Below, piece after piece: positions 1-12,048 of a stretch of DNA of 64,000 nt. Position 1 is the stretch's first letter; every line of letters starts with the position of its first letter. The notes below the pieces were generated by a model. The model saw only the letters and a list, made by a program, of their open reading frames with translations. It was not told the origin of the DNA and did not search any database. This DNA is from Sclerotiophoma versabilis (taxonomy: Eukaryota; Ascomycota; Dothideomycetes; Pleosporales; Didymellaceae), in NCBI GenBank assembly GCA_012274445.1, contig JAAROD010000058.1, positions 744,001 to 808,000 of the forward strand, given 5' to 3'. The position numbers and the translations under genes are program-made.

Positions 1-1722
1 GGGCTGTCGCAGGAAAGCTCTTGTCCGACGTAGCCGCCGATTACAATCATCTGACCATCCCAAACATGACAAGAGTGGCCAGCACGAGCGGGAGGAACGC
101 TCTGGGAACCCTGATCAACTTCAATCCAGGTGAATGACGGAACAGACAGAATCCACATGTCGTCCTTCTGGGTCTGGTTGCCGTATGGCTGTAGGTTCTG
201 ACCACCAAACATGTAGATGTTGTAAGACGAACCACTAGAACGGATCAGTACAATTCAAAGAGGGTAATAGTAAGCAGCTTACTCTGCTGCAGCTCCTACT
301 ACGGCGCACGGGTTGACACGGTAGGGGGGCATTTTTCCGGATGTGCTTTGCTTGTACCACGTCGATTCGGCGATGTCGTAAACATCGATGACGTTCATTT
401 GTGCCTACACCTTGTTAGTTGTTGAGGCGTGAGTCGTTGCAACAATTACTCACGAAGGTGTCATTGTCACCGCCAGTGAAGCCGATAAGGAGGCCCTCCT
501 TACCGAAGCCAGGCACGTAGGTCAAGATACCATCAGCCCGCTCTGGAAATGACCCGGTATCTTGGATACCACCAGTCGTGATATTCCTGTAGACAGGGTC
601 CTTGCCGGCCGTCTTGCCGTCTTTGAGGCTTTCGACCGCGTCATTACTGTGTCCGGGGAATGTGATCTCGAGTAAACTTTTCAGATACACGCGAGCAACT
701 TGGTTGCTCCAACCTTCAGTCGTAAAGTCATCCAGATGCCCGCCGAAGTACCATCCTCTGCCCAATGCAGTAACTCCAAATCCAGCACCTTCAGCAGCTC
801 GCTGTATGCTTTGACCATCGCCTTCAGCGTTGGTACCAGCTGAGCTCTTTGGGTCCGCGTGCTCAACCCACGACTTGCTGCCAATATTGTATTCCCAGAT
901 AGAGTTTGGTCCTGGCTCCTCTGCAGGAGAGTCCGAGTACTGGCCACCGTAGAGCCAAAGGGAGTTGTGCGAGGAGTAAAGGTAGCCGAGCGAAACGGCG
1001 GGCGGGCCGCTAGGTTGAGGCAGGCCAGTCAGGGAAGGGCTGGAGACTTGCCATGACTTGGTCAGGTCAAGAGTCAGGAAATCATTCGCTGTACATTGTT
1101 AGTGGGGCGACCTGGTACGGAGGGTAAACAACTCACTCCATGTGTCCGTCTTCTGCTGCGCATCAGTGGTCGTACGGAAACCGTACATGTACAACGTGCC
1201 GTTAACGATAGCACTTTGACCGCTCCAACGCTTGCACACGTCGGTTTGTGAGTCTGCCCTCTCTACAAGTGTTGATCGTTCTGCTACGGACGTGATGCTG
1301 GCTCGTGGAATCGAGGTTCCGTAGACACTGAACGGTGCGATTGAGATCATCTGGATGATCGGTAACATCAGGGCCAGCATGATCGTAAAAAGCCCCGCTC
1401 GGTAGAGCTTCGAATTCGAGACTGTGTGCGTGATTGAGCGTGTCAAGGTCGATTGCTTGCCCTCGTCCTCGTCGTCCACCGACTCCCAGTCACTCTCGTC
1501 ATCCACTTCTTCGAAGTCATCTTTCCCTCCAAACACACTATTCCTGCTGCGAAACCTGACTGTCCTCAAGGGTCGTTGTTGCTTCAATACTTGGCCAGTG
1601 ACGAGGATGGGTGCCGGGCTACGTTTTGTACTGATCGTGTGCTCGTCGATCAGACCGACTTCTGTGAATATCGAACGGCGGCGGCCACCCGCAGCGGCAG
1701 GCTGAGGTCGTACTTGCACCAT
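1..1722 (-). CDS. Kelch-repeat single-pass membrane protein (3' end outside window)
   Basis: Exons are 1137-1722, 454-1088, 283-404 and <1-234; introns (48, 49 and 48 nt) have GTGAGT, GTGAGT and GTAAGC donors and keep the frame. The N-terminal 106 residues are basic then acidic (DDFEEVDDESDWESVDDEDE) and look cytosolic. One hydrophobic segment follows at about residues 107-130, so a type II or signal-anchor topology is likely. The rest has kelch-type blades: GTLYMYGFR, SLWLYGGQ, GRGWYFGGH, NIYMFGGQ and MIVIGGY each end a beta strand before a Trp-containing strand (TWSEL, SIWEYN, TWYKQ, MWILSV). A beta-propeller facing the secretory lumen or cell exterior is expected from the family. Partner and substrate are unknown. 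The reading frame is still open at base 1, so the C-terminus is missing. Confidence 0.8.
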
Positions 1723-3140
1723 TGCTGTTCAGTGGAGGCAAGAACGATGCCAGGGCAGAAGGACTGATATAGAAGGAGCGGGCGGCTGATTGACGCAGTC
1801 CAGTGAAAAGGGTCAACGGCTCATAGAGCGGCCTTTCGCGACGACAGCAGACGTCTCGGTGAAGGACGGGTGGCAAGACGAGAGATGCTGATTTGCGTAG
1901 CCAGGGAATCTCAAACACAGTCTCCACAGAATAGCACGGCTCTTTGGCTGTTCACAAGGAAGAACCCTTAGGCAAACAAGACAAAACAAACAGAAGCTGG
2001 GAAGCGCGGCTGGGGATACGAGGGTGGATATGCTCCAGTGCCCTCGTACCCGCAGTCCGGTTGCACGCCATGTCGTGCCGTCTGCTCAAAGGTCGACGGC
2101 GGGCGCACGTCATGAGGCTGCTCGTAACGGCAGTGATCAGTCCATGGCGAATCGTTAGCGAAGCCTCTCGCGGGCGGAGTAGGGGAATGGATTCGCGGCC
2201 GCAGAGTGCCCCCTGCAGCTCTTGTGACAGGGGCTAGCGGACTATGGGGCCACATCAGGGAACCAACTTGTCAACGCTGCCGCTCCAAATCTCGGTACTG
2301 GCCTGACTGCAGCTGCCATTTGCAACCGCGCTCCCGTCGACGTAGGCATGATGGCATCGCGGGCAGATACCTCGATTTGTGCCTTTGCGCTCAATTCCTG
2401 TTGTCTTCTCTCATCCACGCTTTTCGAGGGTTGCTGCGTGCCCACGAATCGATACTTGCGGCGCTGCACACATGCATTGCCCATACCCAACGCAGTACAC
2501 ACTCGTCGTACTCGGCCTCTTCTAGCGCTTCACCTGATCGCGAATAGTCCGCTTACAGACCCGCTACCAACGGAGATTTCGATAGCGCACCTGTCTGTCT
2601 GTGACCCTTTTCTATTTTGAGCTACTAGCGTCGTATTTGCCGTTGAACGTGCAAGGGATGTGGCTGTGTTTTGTGTTGATTGTGCGCTACGCTACAACTT
2701 CAACCTTTACATCGTTTCCATGCACAACATATCGCATCTATATTGCCAGCGGCGAGGCTCACGGTTGGACAGCTTGATGTTCGGGTGCAGCGGTCCGTCG
2801 TGCGCTCCGGTCCACAGCATGAGCTTCGCCACCCATCTGTACAACCTCAAGTTTCAAGACACGCGTTCGAATGCTCACCAGCGATCGGTCACGGAATGGT
2901 GAGGCGATCGGACGCCGGTGACTGCGGAGCGGAGCGTCGATGATCAGGAGAAAGCATAGGGCCTGAAGCGCTCAATGCATTAGCATGGTAAGCTTCTAGA
3001 ACAAACGAAACAGCAGAACAGATCTATCTGTGGCACCTCTCTGTGACACTTGAAAGAATATCGCACCAGGGTAGAACTCCGGACAACGCCGAGAAAGTCT
3101 AAAGCAAACCATCCAGCCTACAAATGGCTCACGTCTACCA
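1723..3140. other. Intergenic, upstream of the kelch gene
   Basis: This is 1.4 kb between the start of the kelch gene and the tyrosinase stop; both genes are on minus, so it should hold the kelch promoter and the tyrosinase 3' UTR. Open frames here are short, overlap on both strands and show no recognisable domain. No repeat or RNA gene was seen. Confidence 0.6.
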
Positions 3141-5369
3141 TCAACCATCCTGTACACCGCCTGCCTTTCCACTGGTAGCCCGCAACAAGTGTTTGTAGCC
3201 ACCATTCTGCATCTCAGGAAATGAGTCAGGTGTAGGAGGTTTGATCTTTGCATATGATACACCGATCTGCAATCCAGGCGTGTCCTCGGGCGCAATGATT
3301 TGGTGTTCAGCCTTAGACGAATATCAGTCTCAAATCAAGCGCAGGAAGTTGATCGAGAACATACCGTTGTGATTCTCCAGCTCATGTTCTCATGCAGATA
3401 TTCTTCCACCGTGGATTCGTCAAGATTTGCCAATTCTCCTGTCCTTAGACGATCTTCCAGCGCTTTCGTCATTGCAACAACTCCATTAGCATCGCCCTTT
3501 AAGTTTGGATCGCCAGCATATCCATCCCCAAGGCTGTTCGTGCTCTGGAATCCAGTGAAGCCGACAAAACTTGGGTCTCGCATCCAGACAGTCGCATCGT
3601 AGCTTGAACCTGTAGTTGCCGCACTTGTAGGACCCACGAAGACAAAGATTTTGTAGCCGCCCTCTGTGCCAGACTTCTGCACCTTGATATTCGCGAAGTA
3701 CTGATACTGGTACTTGCCGTTCTGAGGGCTGCTCATACTGATCGATCGGCGCTGATTGTAATTGTATCCATTGCCTGGAGTTGGTAGAGGGACTGGATCG
3801 CCCAGCTGCCATGTAAACTGCGACGTTGCGTTCTCGCCATATAACTGATTTATCCTCCGCACAAGGGTGTCGTCCTCTGAAATACCAATAAACTCTGGAT
3901 ATGTATATCCAAAAATTGTGTGATCTCGAACGCTTGCCGATGTCCAGAAGTCGCCTGCTTTGTTGCGATGGAAGGGATGTAGAGGAGTATTCTCGTCTGC
4001 ATATGCACCAGCATCTGAAGTAAACGTTGCTGTTGGATTGGAGTGGTTCGTCACCCAGCTGTCAGGATTCACGGCCTGCCACATGGCGGTCATACGGTCA
4101 ATGTTTGTGTGTAGCAGCCAAAAGACAGGATCAAAGGCTGAGTATGCGGCATTCGTCATATGTCCTGGTCCTGAGCTGCCTACCGTGTTGTGTATTGTAT
4201 CATGGACAGATTCAAGGCTGTCGAGAACGCCGCCGAGAGAGACCATGTTGTTGCTGATATTGTGGTAGTCTTTCTGCATAGCTAACATCTGGTACGTTCG
4301 TTGCCGGAGATTGATTAGGTTGAGATCGAGCTGGGAAGCGATCTTTGAATCTTGACTTTCTGCATTGGCGTATCGGTCAGTGGGATAGCGGAGTGTTGTT
4401 TGCCAGTGCGTCCATGGGAGTTTACCCTTCTGCGTTCAGCATACAATACGACCTTTGAATCATGTGACATACGAAGAGATCTTTGCCAGGGATTGGATGA
4501 AAGGTGTACGAGTAAAGAGGGTTAGGTATTGTCGTTTTAATTGAGCCTGTTCCATCTGGAAGCTCAACCTCGATGGTCTTCCGCTGCACGCTCCCTGCTG
4601 CATTCAGCCCGAATTCACGTAGGTTCCGCAAGAAACATACACACTTACATGGATATGATCCGGTGCCAATTGGGGGCACAGCGGCTGCGTCCCAAAACGG
4701 TATTCTGAGTGCTGGCAAAGCAGCCGTCATACGTACTTTTAGGTCACCCTCAGGAAACTCGGCAACAGCTTCCCGGGCATGATGGTAGACGCGTTCCTAA
4801 CTCAGTAAGCCAATTGCCATCCAGAAATTCAACATGTTGGCTCACCTCAACCAGAGCAAGGAAGGGCCGATGCCAGGTTGGAAAGAGGTTGCTACTGTGG
4901 TGACAATAACCCTCTTTGTAGCCTTCTGGGGGCTGTGGACGTCCGGGAACGCCGTCCCATGGCAGAAACGGTCGACCATGAATACCTGACCACAATCAAT
5001 TCAAGTTACAGCGTTTGAATGAGTTCTGGATCATTCAAGCATACCGGCAACTTGGAAATATGAAAACTTGTCGTCTTGACTGGTATTTTGCCAGCGTTGG
5101 AGTCCAAGTAGATAAACGTTGAACAGGTCAGGATTTCGCTGTAGCTCACGAATCTCCAATCGTGGAGCTGTATTGTTAAGGCCAAGTCCAGGAACACCCA
5201 ATATCGGATAGATATTGGTGCTCGAATCTTGACGCCGTATGTGAGGATGGATGTTTGTTACAACATGCCGTCTTCGATGTGCGCGTATGATCTTGGAGTG
5301 TGAAGGTGAGCAGAACAGTCCGACTACAAGCAGTAGCTGGAGTGCACGAGTCAATGTGATGAGAGTCAT
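3141..5369 (-). CDS. Secreted tyrosinase (type 3 copper phenol oxidase)
   Basis: Exons are 5045-5369, 4846-4985, 4649-4796, 4473-4597, 3365-4429 and 3141-3311, giving 657 residues. Tyrosinases hydroxylate monophenols and oxidise o-diphenols to quinones, feeding melanin-type pigments. Residues 1-25 form a signal peptide (basic start, LLLVVGLF core, SPSHS cleavage region), so this is probably the extracellular type. CuA ligands are visible: H111 in GIHGRPF, H138 in YCHHSS and H147 in FPTWHRPF. C136, two residues before H138, could form the Cys-His thioether bond known in fungal tyrosinases. CuB ligands are H322 and H326 in ESVHDTIH and H353 in FDPVFWLLHTNIDRM. All six histidines are present, so the enzyme looks active. 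The last exon adds a C-terminal tail of 57 residues with no motif I recognise. No other pigment gene lies nearby. Confidence 0.92.
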
Positions 5370-6575
5370 GTCGTTCTGCCCGAAGGCTGTATATGGTAGT
5401 TTGGAATGTAGTGTGTTTGAAGCCAGGAGTCAAGAAGGCTGTCCAAGAAGCTTCGTGAGGTCGCCAAATGTGCTGCAGGCCTAGTAAAAGGGGATCTGTT
5501 CTATGCACTGTCCTTCGAAAGGGGAGATCACGCACTGTGTAAACGTGCCATACGTGCCACATGGTACCTTCAAATCTTGAAGAAACAGTCCCTCGGGCCC
5601 TGAAAGCGATAGCTTCACGTTAGTACGGCGCATATTGTCTCAATTTGTGTCACCGCAGGCGTCGCAACGATCCATAACGCGAGATTAACACAAACATTTC
5701 GTTCTCGGATGAACCTCTGTCTGTGAACGCGACGCGGTCGCGACGTCTTGCGATCGTTTCGATCGGTTCCCTGCAGTTGGCTGGGGTGGAATGACCGGAC
5801 CCCTTCTTCGATGCGAACCCATCAAAGGTCAGAAGACAAACTAGCTGCCGATGTAGACTTGATATGATTGGAGCACAAATGCTCTTTTAACCAGGGAGCA
5901 CGGTGGAGGAGACGTGTTGTACGCGTGAGTTCCCCATACAGAAAGCCATATGAGTGAACGTAACTATCTGGGCAAAGCCGATGTTTAGCCTTGCTGGAGG
6001 GCGTAGCTGTGTGACAGTGTGTACCCGTCGACGACATTAGTCTTATCTGGTAGTATTGATGAGTGTATGGCTGGCTGCATGTTCTGGTGTTGTTCAGGGT
6101 CGAGGCTGGCAATGGGCAGGAACGAGGTTGCGCAATGAATGAAGCTTTAGCCACCAGTGAAATGGGTGTTTTTGATTGGTTCGAAACGGTTACACCAGGA
6201 CGGCTCGTTCAGCCTCTGTGATTGTATCACATCGATCTGAACCAAAATATGATTGCGCTATAAGACATAGATGCATTTAAATGCCGCGCTGAGATCCGGG
6301 GACCTGATCGAGGGATGTCATGGCATGCAGTCGAGATCGTGGCTGGTAATGATTGTCGTAGACAAGTCTAATAGCGCAAGCACTGCGCTCGTCTGAAACG
6401 CTGCAGTTCCTATCTCCATACTTATACAATCACCAAATGAAGTCATAGTCTCAACGGGGACCATCGTACTCCCGTAGTGATACTCCGTTTCTCCGTTCGC
6501 CAGATCGCGCAAATCCAAAGCAACTGATCGCTAGGATCACATAGCATATCTTGCGTTCGAATATACCAACGAGAC
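5370..6575. other. Intergenic, tyrosinase promoter side
   Basis: This is 1.2 kb between the tyrosinase start and the Ssr4 stop (both minus). It should contain the tyrosinase promoter. I see no convincing coding frame; the longest open frames lack domains and splice support. Confidence 0.6.
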
Positions 6576-8714
6576 TCAAGCGCTATTTCTGTCACCGCCC
6601 ATCTCCTCATGGAAAGCGTCACCGAACGCTGAGTCGTCCACAAGGTCGCTCAAGCCCATGTTATCGTCCTGTCCAAAGTCTGCTAAAGCATCACCGGCCG
6701 AGTCAATTCCTTCAAAGTTTGTGAAGTCGGGGACACTGTCGAACATGCTGCCTGCGTCGGCATCAACAGTGGACTGGCCTAGTGTGTTCTGGTTGTTCGA
6801 CGTTGTGTTGTCGTTGTTTGTGGCTGGCGGAGGGTTACCACCCAACTGTTCGGAATTGCTCGGTTGCTGGCCCACAACAACCCAGTCATCGGCTGCCTTC
6901 TCGTCGGCATTTGTCATGCCGGACATTTCGACATCTAGGTCAAGAAGATCGTTACCGGCCTCTGTGTCGATTTGGGGCGTTTGTTGATCGAAAGACTGTT
7001 GCTGGGCAGCGTGCCCAGACAATAGACTAGGTGTACCAACTGCTGATTGCGACTGACTCGGGGGTTGCGACATGTGCGGCATGGAAATGTTGCCGGGTGT
7101 GCCCGCTAAAGATCCAGTGCCGTACTGGTCGAGCAAGCTTGCAGCTGTGTTGTCAAAATCCGATGCACCCTCGTTGTTGGATCCGTTCGAGGCACCATTG
7201 AAATTCGACTGTGTTCCGTTGCCGTTGACTTGCGCCTTCTGGGGTGGAGATGGTTGCCTTTCGATAAAGCCTCCCTTGTCCACACATACCACCGACTTCT
7301 TCGCATCGAACGTGACTCCCAGTGACTTTTCAAGGTCTTGGACGACACTGTCTGAAGGATCAGTGTCTTCGTCCTCGTTTGGTGCTGAGCGTGAGAGGTC
7401 CCGCAACCTCCTCTCAGCTTTGATGTAGGTTCTTGTTCGCTTCAGCTGAGCCATTTTGCGTGCATGATCAGCCTTCATCTTGTCGATCTCGGCCTGTTCG
7501 TTCTTCGTATACTCGGCCACTCGCTTTTCAAAATCCTTGAGGTGCTCAGGGTTCATCCTGTAGTAGTCTTTGATTTTGTACTTGTCCTTGGCAGTTTCTG
7601 GATTCTCAGCACCTGGAACATCCAGAACGCCAGCTGTCAGAGGAGCAAGCTCGCCCATCAGACCTAGGCCGAGATCAATAGGCGCAATGCTTCCCACAGC
7701 ATAAGGCGATGAGAAGATTTCTTCCATCCATTCGTGATGTTGCTTGTATCTCGACAAGCTGATTTCACGGGGCGTCAGGAAGTCGAATGCGTCCTGCGTA
7801 GCATTCTCCTCATCATCCAGAGAAGTATCCGGAAGGGCTGCTCCCGCAATTGGCGGGCGGGCTTGGGCGGGAGGGGCGCCGCGCATACGCTTTGCTGGCG
7901 GGGGCTGCGCGACATAGGGGCGTCCGGGCTGCATAGGGTTGTAATACGGCTGTTGTTGCTGCCGCATGGCTGCTTGTTGTCCGAACTCGACTTTAGGCCA
8001 GTTGGACGCATCGTGCAGCATGAACTCCTTGCGCATGAGAGGTCCGGCGGCTTGGAGTTGAGCACGCATCTGCAGTGTAGCCTGGATCTCGCGTGACACC
8101 GGAATCTGGCCTGCAGCAAGACGGTGTTGCTGGTCTGCGGGCTTGTAGTGTACTAGCCATAGGTTCGGGTCGACGGTGCCTGGTCCCGCGGTGAGTCTGT
8201 ATCGGTACCGAGAATGCATAGCAAAGGGTTCGTGAGGATAGTGGTAGCCCGTGTTATGGACGAGCACTTGCAGTGTCTACAAAGAGTCAGTCAGGCTTCC
8301 TGTAGCCGTAGGCTGTGTGAGCGCGTACGTAGCCGCGGACGGGCATGTCGAAGGCCTGCTCCGGGTCGGCCCAAACCATGCCGTCCGAGGCGAAGTGTGT
8401 CCCCATTCTAGGGGGTTGCCATGTGAGGATGACGGTGCCATCTTGCGGTGGTGCTGCAAAGTATGTCCAGGCGACTGGTGAAGTATCGCGCACTATCTGC
8501 GGTCCTTTGACGAGATACTCGACGGCTTGCTCCGGTCGCAGCTGCGGTAGAACTGGGAATCTGTACGAAGACACCAGATGGACGTGGGCGAGCTGTGCTG
8601 TTAGCCATGGTCGAGCTACCCTGGAATAGCTGTCGGCGCACTCACAAGGTGGTTCGGCACCTGCGCGCTGGGGTCGCCGCCGCCAGCATTGTACGCCTGA
8701 TTCATACCGTACAT
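6576..8714 (-). CDS. ssr4: Ssr4-type subunit of SWI/SNF and RSC chromatin remodellers
   Basis: Exons are 8646-8714, 8329-8592 and 6576-8276 (all phase 0), giving 677 residues. The start chosen is the ATG reading MYGMNQAYN. The N-terminal domain (about residues 24-240) has the conserved Ssr4 opening HVHLVSSYRFPVL, then VAWTYFAAPPQDG and WQPPRMG, and continues through HNTGYHYPHEPFAMHSRYRYRL. The middle holds SLSRYKQHHEWMEEIFSSPY, GLGLMGELAPLT and a charged helix (about MNPEHLKDFEKRVAEYTKNE), matching the C-terminal conserved Ssr4 part. The last roughly 230 residues are Gln/Asn/Ser-rich and acidic, probably disordered. From fission yeast, Ssr4 is a shared fungal subunit of SWI/SNF and RSC with a structural or assembly role in the nucleus. 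The family name rests on motif resemblance without a search. Confidence 0.85.
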
Positions 8715-9020
8715 GTTGGGCAGTGTTGCGCGACAACAATATCGCGCGATTCGGGTTACTCGGATTGGTCGTGGGCCGACGCGAATGCTTGGAACGCTGA
8801 GAACGCAGCTCTGGCGCGTTGGACGAGCGCATCGCGACCTGCACGCCAAGCAGATGCACGGGCCAGCCTCTACAGCCGCTGAACGATGCATGGACATCAA
8901 CACTGCAAGATCACTCTAGATTGGGGTATCATAGCTACTAATACTGAGTGTCGTTTGGACATCCTGGAATCCGATGAATTTGGGACTCCAGGGCAACGCC
9001 TGATCCGTCATGACCTTGAC

Positions 9021-10273
9021 TCACTCCCGGAATACCTCTTCTCTTGTTGGGGCCTCCTTTCGTCGCAGAGCTACAAAATACGCCTCTTTCGATGCCTGTC
9101 AACTGTTAGTCAAGTATTGGCAAGACTTCCGAAGAACATACACTGCGCGAAGACTCAGGCTTCTCGCGCGACACCTTCGCGAACAAGCGCTTCAGCTTTG
9201 TCTCGAAAGCCTTCTCTTCAGGCCCTTGATAGAACTTGCACAAGAAGTGGCCGCCGGTCTTGACTGTGTCGAAGGCAAATGTCAGTGCAGCCATGCACAG
9301 GTCCTTGCAAGTCAGCGACATCATAGGACCGATGCTCGTAGGGATCTATGCTTACCATGCTGCCTGCATGATCTCTGAACGGGTTGCCGCTTGTGTTCAT
9401 CAACCTAGAGTACGGGTCACTAAGGCTCTTCTTATAGAAGCCGGCGACTTGGTCCCAGGGTTCTGACATGTCACTAAGCACCACATCGACGACTCTTCCT
9501 TCCCTGACATCTCGCTCCTTCAACGACATCTTGGCATCTGACACGCCTTCTTGCCCTTGTGATGGCTGTCCCAATCCTTCGATTTGGGCGCCTTCCATGT
9601 GAGCTTGCCTCTCGATGTCAATGTACCCTCGCTCCATCTCGTCCACCTGCTCTTCAGTGAGGCCATCCGGCTCTTCTGATATGGTCTGCTTGCGCGGCCG
9701 GCCCAAAGTGGGATCTCGAACGTATGCTCGAACCTCATCCTGAATCGCTGGAGACAGGAAGTTGCCTTGTATCGTAGACACGCCTCGTGGAGGCTGCGCG
9801 GGGATCAAGTCGATTCCTATCACCCGTCCGTCAGGCGTTGTGCGATTTACAGCGACTTGAGACCATGATCCTGGTGCAAAGCCCTTCAATGTATTAGCAG
9901 TCAATCGCAAATCTTGGTGCTGTGCATACAAGGTCAACAATAGTTTGGCCAGGCTTGAATAGCTTATGCTTCTCATTCAACTACGGTGCATCAGCGTTGG
10001 ATGTACACTATGATGCTATCTGCATACCTCGAGCAGTTTGAAGGCAGCGCGACTCTTCAGCCCTTGTACACGAGCTTCACGGGCGAAGAAGTCGTTCCCC
10101 TGACGCGTTTTCCATCGCGTGGAGGAGGAGGATTGGCGAACGCGTGGCGCATTTGCTCGACTACAAGCCGAACATGAGGTGCATCTGGCGGCAAGGCATA
10201 TTGGCCTTGTAACAGAACCTAACTCCAGCAGAACGCTGTCAGTAAGCTGACGAAAAATCCTCCGCGAAAGCAT
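9021..10273 (-). CDS. MRM2: Mitochondrial rRNA 2'-O-ribose methyltransferase (Mrm2/FtsJ family)
   Basis: Exons are 10028-10273, 9930-9980, 9356-9883, 9142-9303 and 9021-9095, all phase 0, giving 353 residues. The start is the ATG reading MLSRRIFRQ; the frame extends seven codons further but only to a TTG. The N-terminus is basic and lacks acidic residues, fitting a mitochondrial presequence. The SAM-binding motif VDLGFAPGSWSQVA begins near residue 97. The K-D-K-E catalytic set of RrmJ/FtsJ enzymes is visible as K in SRAAFKLLE, D in VVLSDMSEP, K in GGHFLCKFYQG and the later Glu in SREKPESSRS. The known role is methylation of one uridine in the large mitochondrial rRNA. An insertion of about 110 mostly acidic residues between the early strands and the catalytic Asp is longer than in bacterial FtsJ, as is usual in fungal Mrm2. 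Confidence 0.92.
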
Positions 10274-11193
10274 GAGGAAGATGTGATCCTGCAAGCAAGC
10301 AACATAGCTCCCAAACTTTTGGGACTGCCGCGGCTGCTTTTGCCTCCGGGATCGTCGTGACCCTGGCTTGACTTCCCCACAACCTCAACACACCTCCAAA
10401 CACATGCACTTACACCAAGACGTAGCAAACGACTTCGGGTGCTCGAACATGCGCTCGGCTTTGGCTCACCTGAGCCGTTAGGAAGCGATAAAGGACTGCA
10501 TCGCCTACTCCGTTTACCGCTGTCTCACACGAGCTATCTTCAGCTCCTGTACTGCACTGCCCGGACCGAATGAAAAAGTGACAGCAGCATGCTCTTCCGA
10601 GGCTGAAACCCCTACCTTAGCAACCATGCTGTCGCACATCTTTCTCGTTGTGAATTGCTTTGAGGATAATCGCACGACTACGAATTGGCTCGCAATTCCG
10701 AAGCACTTCGCCGATACCTTCTCCGCTCCCACATAACATCTTCTTGTTACTGACCCTCACTTAACCTTTCTCTCGGCTACCTTTCGTATTCATGGTCAAC
10801 GTGTCGCGCATCCGCAAACTGTAAACCGTTGCAAGGCTCACGGCCCCTGTTATTCGCCTAAGTTCGACTCTTTCGGTCAAGCATAGACGCCGCAAAATAC
10901 GTGTTTTCCTATCAGACCTTCCGCCAAGTATTTCAAAGTGATAATCTCCCCGGATGTGGAGCTACCATGCTACAACGAGTAGGACTTCCCTGACATGTGG
11001 ATGATAAGGGTGCTTTTAGTGAGTTCAGCTGTCAGCCTTGGAGCATATTGGGATTGACACGACTGCGCGAGCTTCTCTTCCTGCAAAACCAGGAAGATAT
11101 AAAATCGTGTGCCCGCTGTGATTGTCAGGACCGTAGGTGTATAAGTGCCATTGCAAGCCCTTTCGAAGCTTTGGAGACAAACGACTGTTCATC
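10274..11193. other. Divergent promoter region between MRM2 and the GPI protein gene
   Basis: This is 0.9 kb between two divergently transcribed genes and should carry both promoters. A 72-codon open frame on minus (10514-10732) has no domain and no intron logic, so I do not call it. No repeat was seen. Confidence 0.55.
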
Positions 11194-12048
11194 ATGTTTG
11201 TTACTTCAATCATAGCTTTACTAGCCGTCAGTCCGACTGCATATAGTATCGCATTTCCTGGACCTGCTCCGACCGCAGCAGGCGAAGCCAATTTGCACGG
11301 TTTTTCACCCAAACCAACTGGAACATCTGTGTCCCTGCCCCAGCTTTTCCGTCGTCAACAAAAGGATGAGGGTGTATGTGGCTACCTCAGAGGAGACAGC
11401 GGTATGTGCATACTTGAAACTAAAGCGTTCGGTCGCACACTGACACACATAATAGACGCTCCTGTCTCGTGCTCGGTCGGAAGCTGTCTCTATGATGACA
11501 CAGTCTCCTGGTTCGGCTGCTGTACTGGCACCGTGCGGTCAGATTGCCAACTGTTCACCACTTGTGTGGGCTCGGCATCCATCAGCTCCTGCCTCTCCAA
11601 CTCAGCTTGCGCAGGCGACGACTACGCGCTAGCCTGTACCGAATCTACAGCGGGTGTATGTATGACAATGTGGGGCAAGGTAGATGAAGGCTCAGTCAGT
11701 CACTACGTATGCGGCTCAACAAGCACGAGGGTACAGGTCCTTGCAACACCTACCACAGGGGGGGCAAACAGTACGTCTAGCATAGCGCGTTCGACTAGTA
11801 GTGGTAGCCTACCTCGCCCTTCATCTTCCCGCGATGATGATGACGATGAGTCGAGCAGTGCTACGCAAACTTCGAGAGCTGGCACAAGCTCGAGTACGAT
11901 TGATGATCGTCCGAGGATCAACACGGCAGTAACAGCGGCAACACGGGCAGCCACCACTGCGCAATCAGCAGCCGGTGCCACCAAGACGGCTCAGGCACTT
12001 CTTGGAGCTGTTGGTGGTCTTGCAGGCGTTGTTGCCTTGTTCGTTTGA
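11194..12048 (+). CDS. Secreted Cys-rich protein with predicted GPI anchor
   Basis: Exons are 11194-11401 and 11456-12048, giving 266 residues. The start is the ATG followed by FVTSIIALLAVSPTAYS, a clear signal peptide; an upstream in-frame ATG at 11137 would bury it. The 54-nt intron (GTATGT donor, ATAATAG acceptor) is in frame and stop-free, so an unspliced model would be 18 residues longer. The mature part has about 14 cysteines (VCGYLRG, SCSVGSCLYD, WFGCCTGT, CQLFTTCVG, CLSNSACAG, ACTES, GVCMTMW, HYVCGS), a spacing I recognise from many Pezizomycotina surface proteins of unknown function. A Ser/Thr-rich stalk with an acidic patch (RDDDDDESSS) follows, then a hydrophobic end (LLGAVGGLAGVVALFV) suitable for GPI attachment. 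Cell-wall or plasma-membrane surface location is inferred; the ligand is unknown. Confidence 0.82.
   Translation: MFVTSIIALLAVSPTAYSIAFPGPAPTAAGEANLHGFSPKPTGTSVSLPQLFRRQQKDEGVCGYLRGDSGMCILETKAFGRTLTHIIDAPVSCSVGSCLYDDTVSWFGCCTGTVRSDCQLFTTCVGSASISSCLSNSACAGDDYALACTESTAGVCMTMWGKVDEGSVSHYVCGSTSTRVQVLATPTTGGANSTSSIARSTSSGSLPRPSSSRDDDDDESSSATQTSRAGTSSSTIDDRPRINTAVTAATRAATTAQSAAGATKTAQALLGAVGGLAGVVALFV

Noticed and set aside
2861..5936. Isolated ACGCGT hexamers (for example near 2862 and 5931)
   Set aside because: Single copies are expected by chance in 64 kb and do not lie in promoters of S-phase genes.
5822..6154. 110-codon frame on minus
   Set aside because: It has no domain, and several alternative overlapping frames of similar quality exist.
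10514..10732. 72-codon frame on minus
   Set aside because: It lies in a divergent promoter and has no domain, splice signal or composition support.
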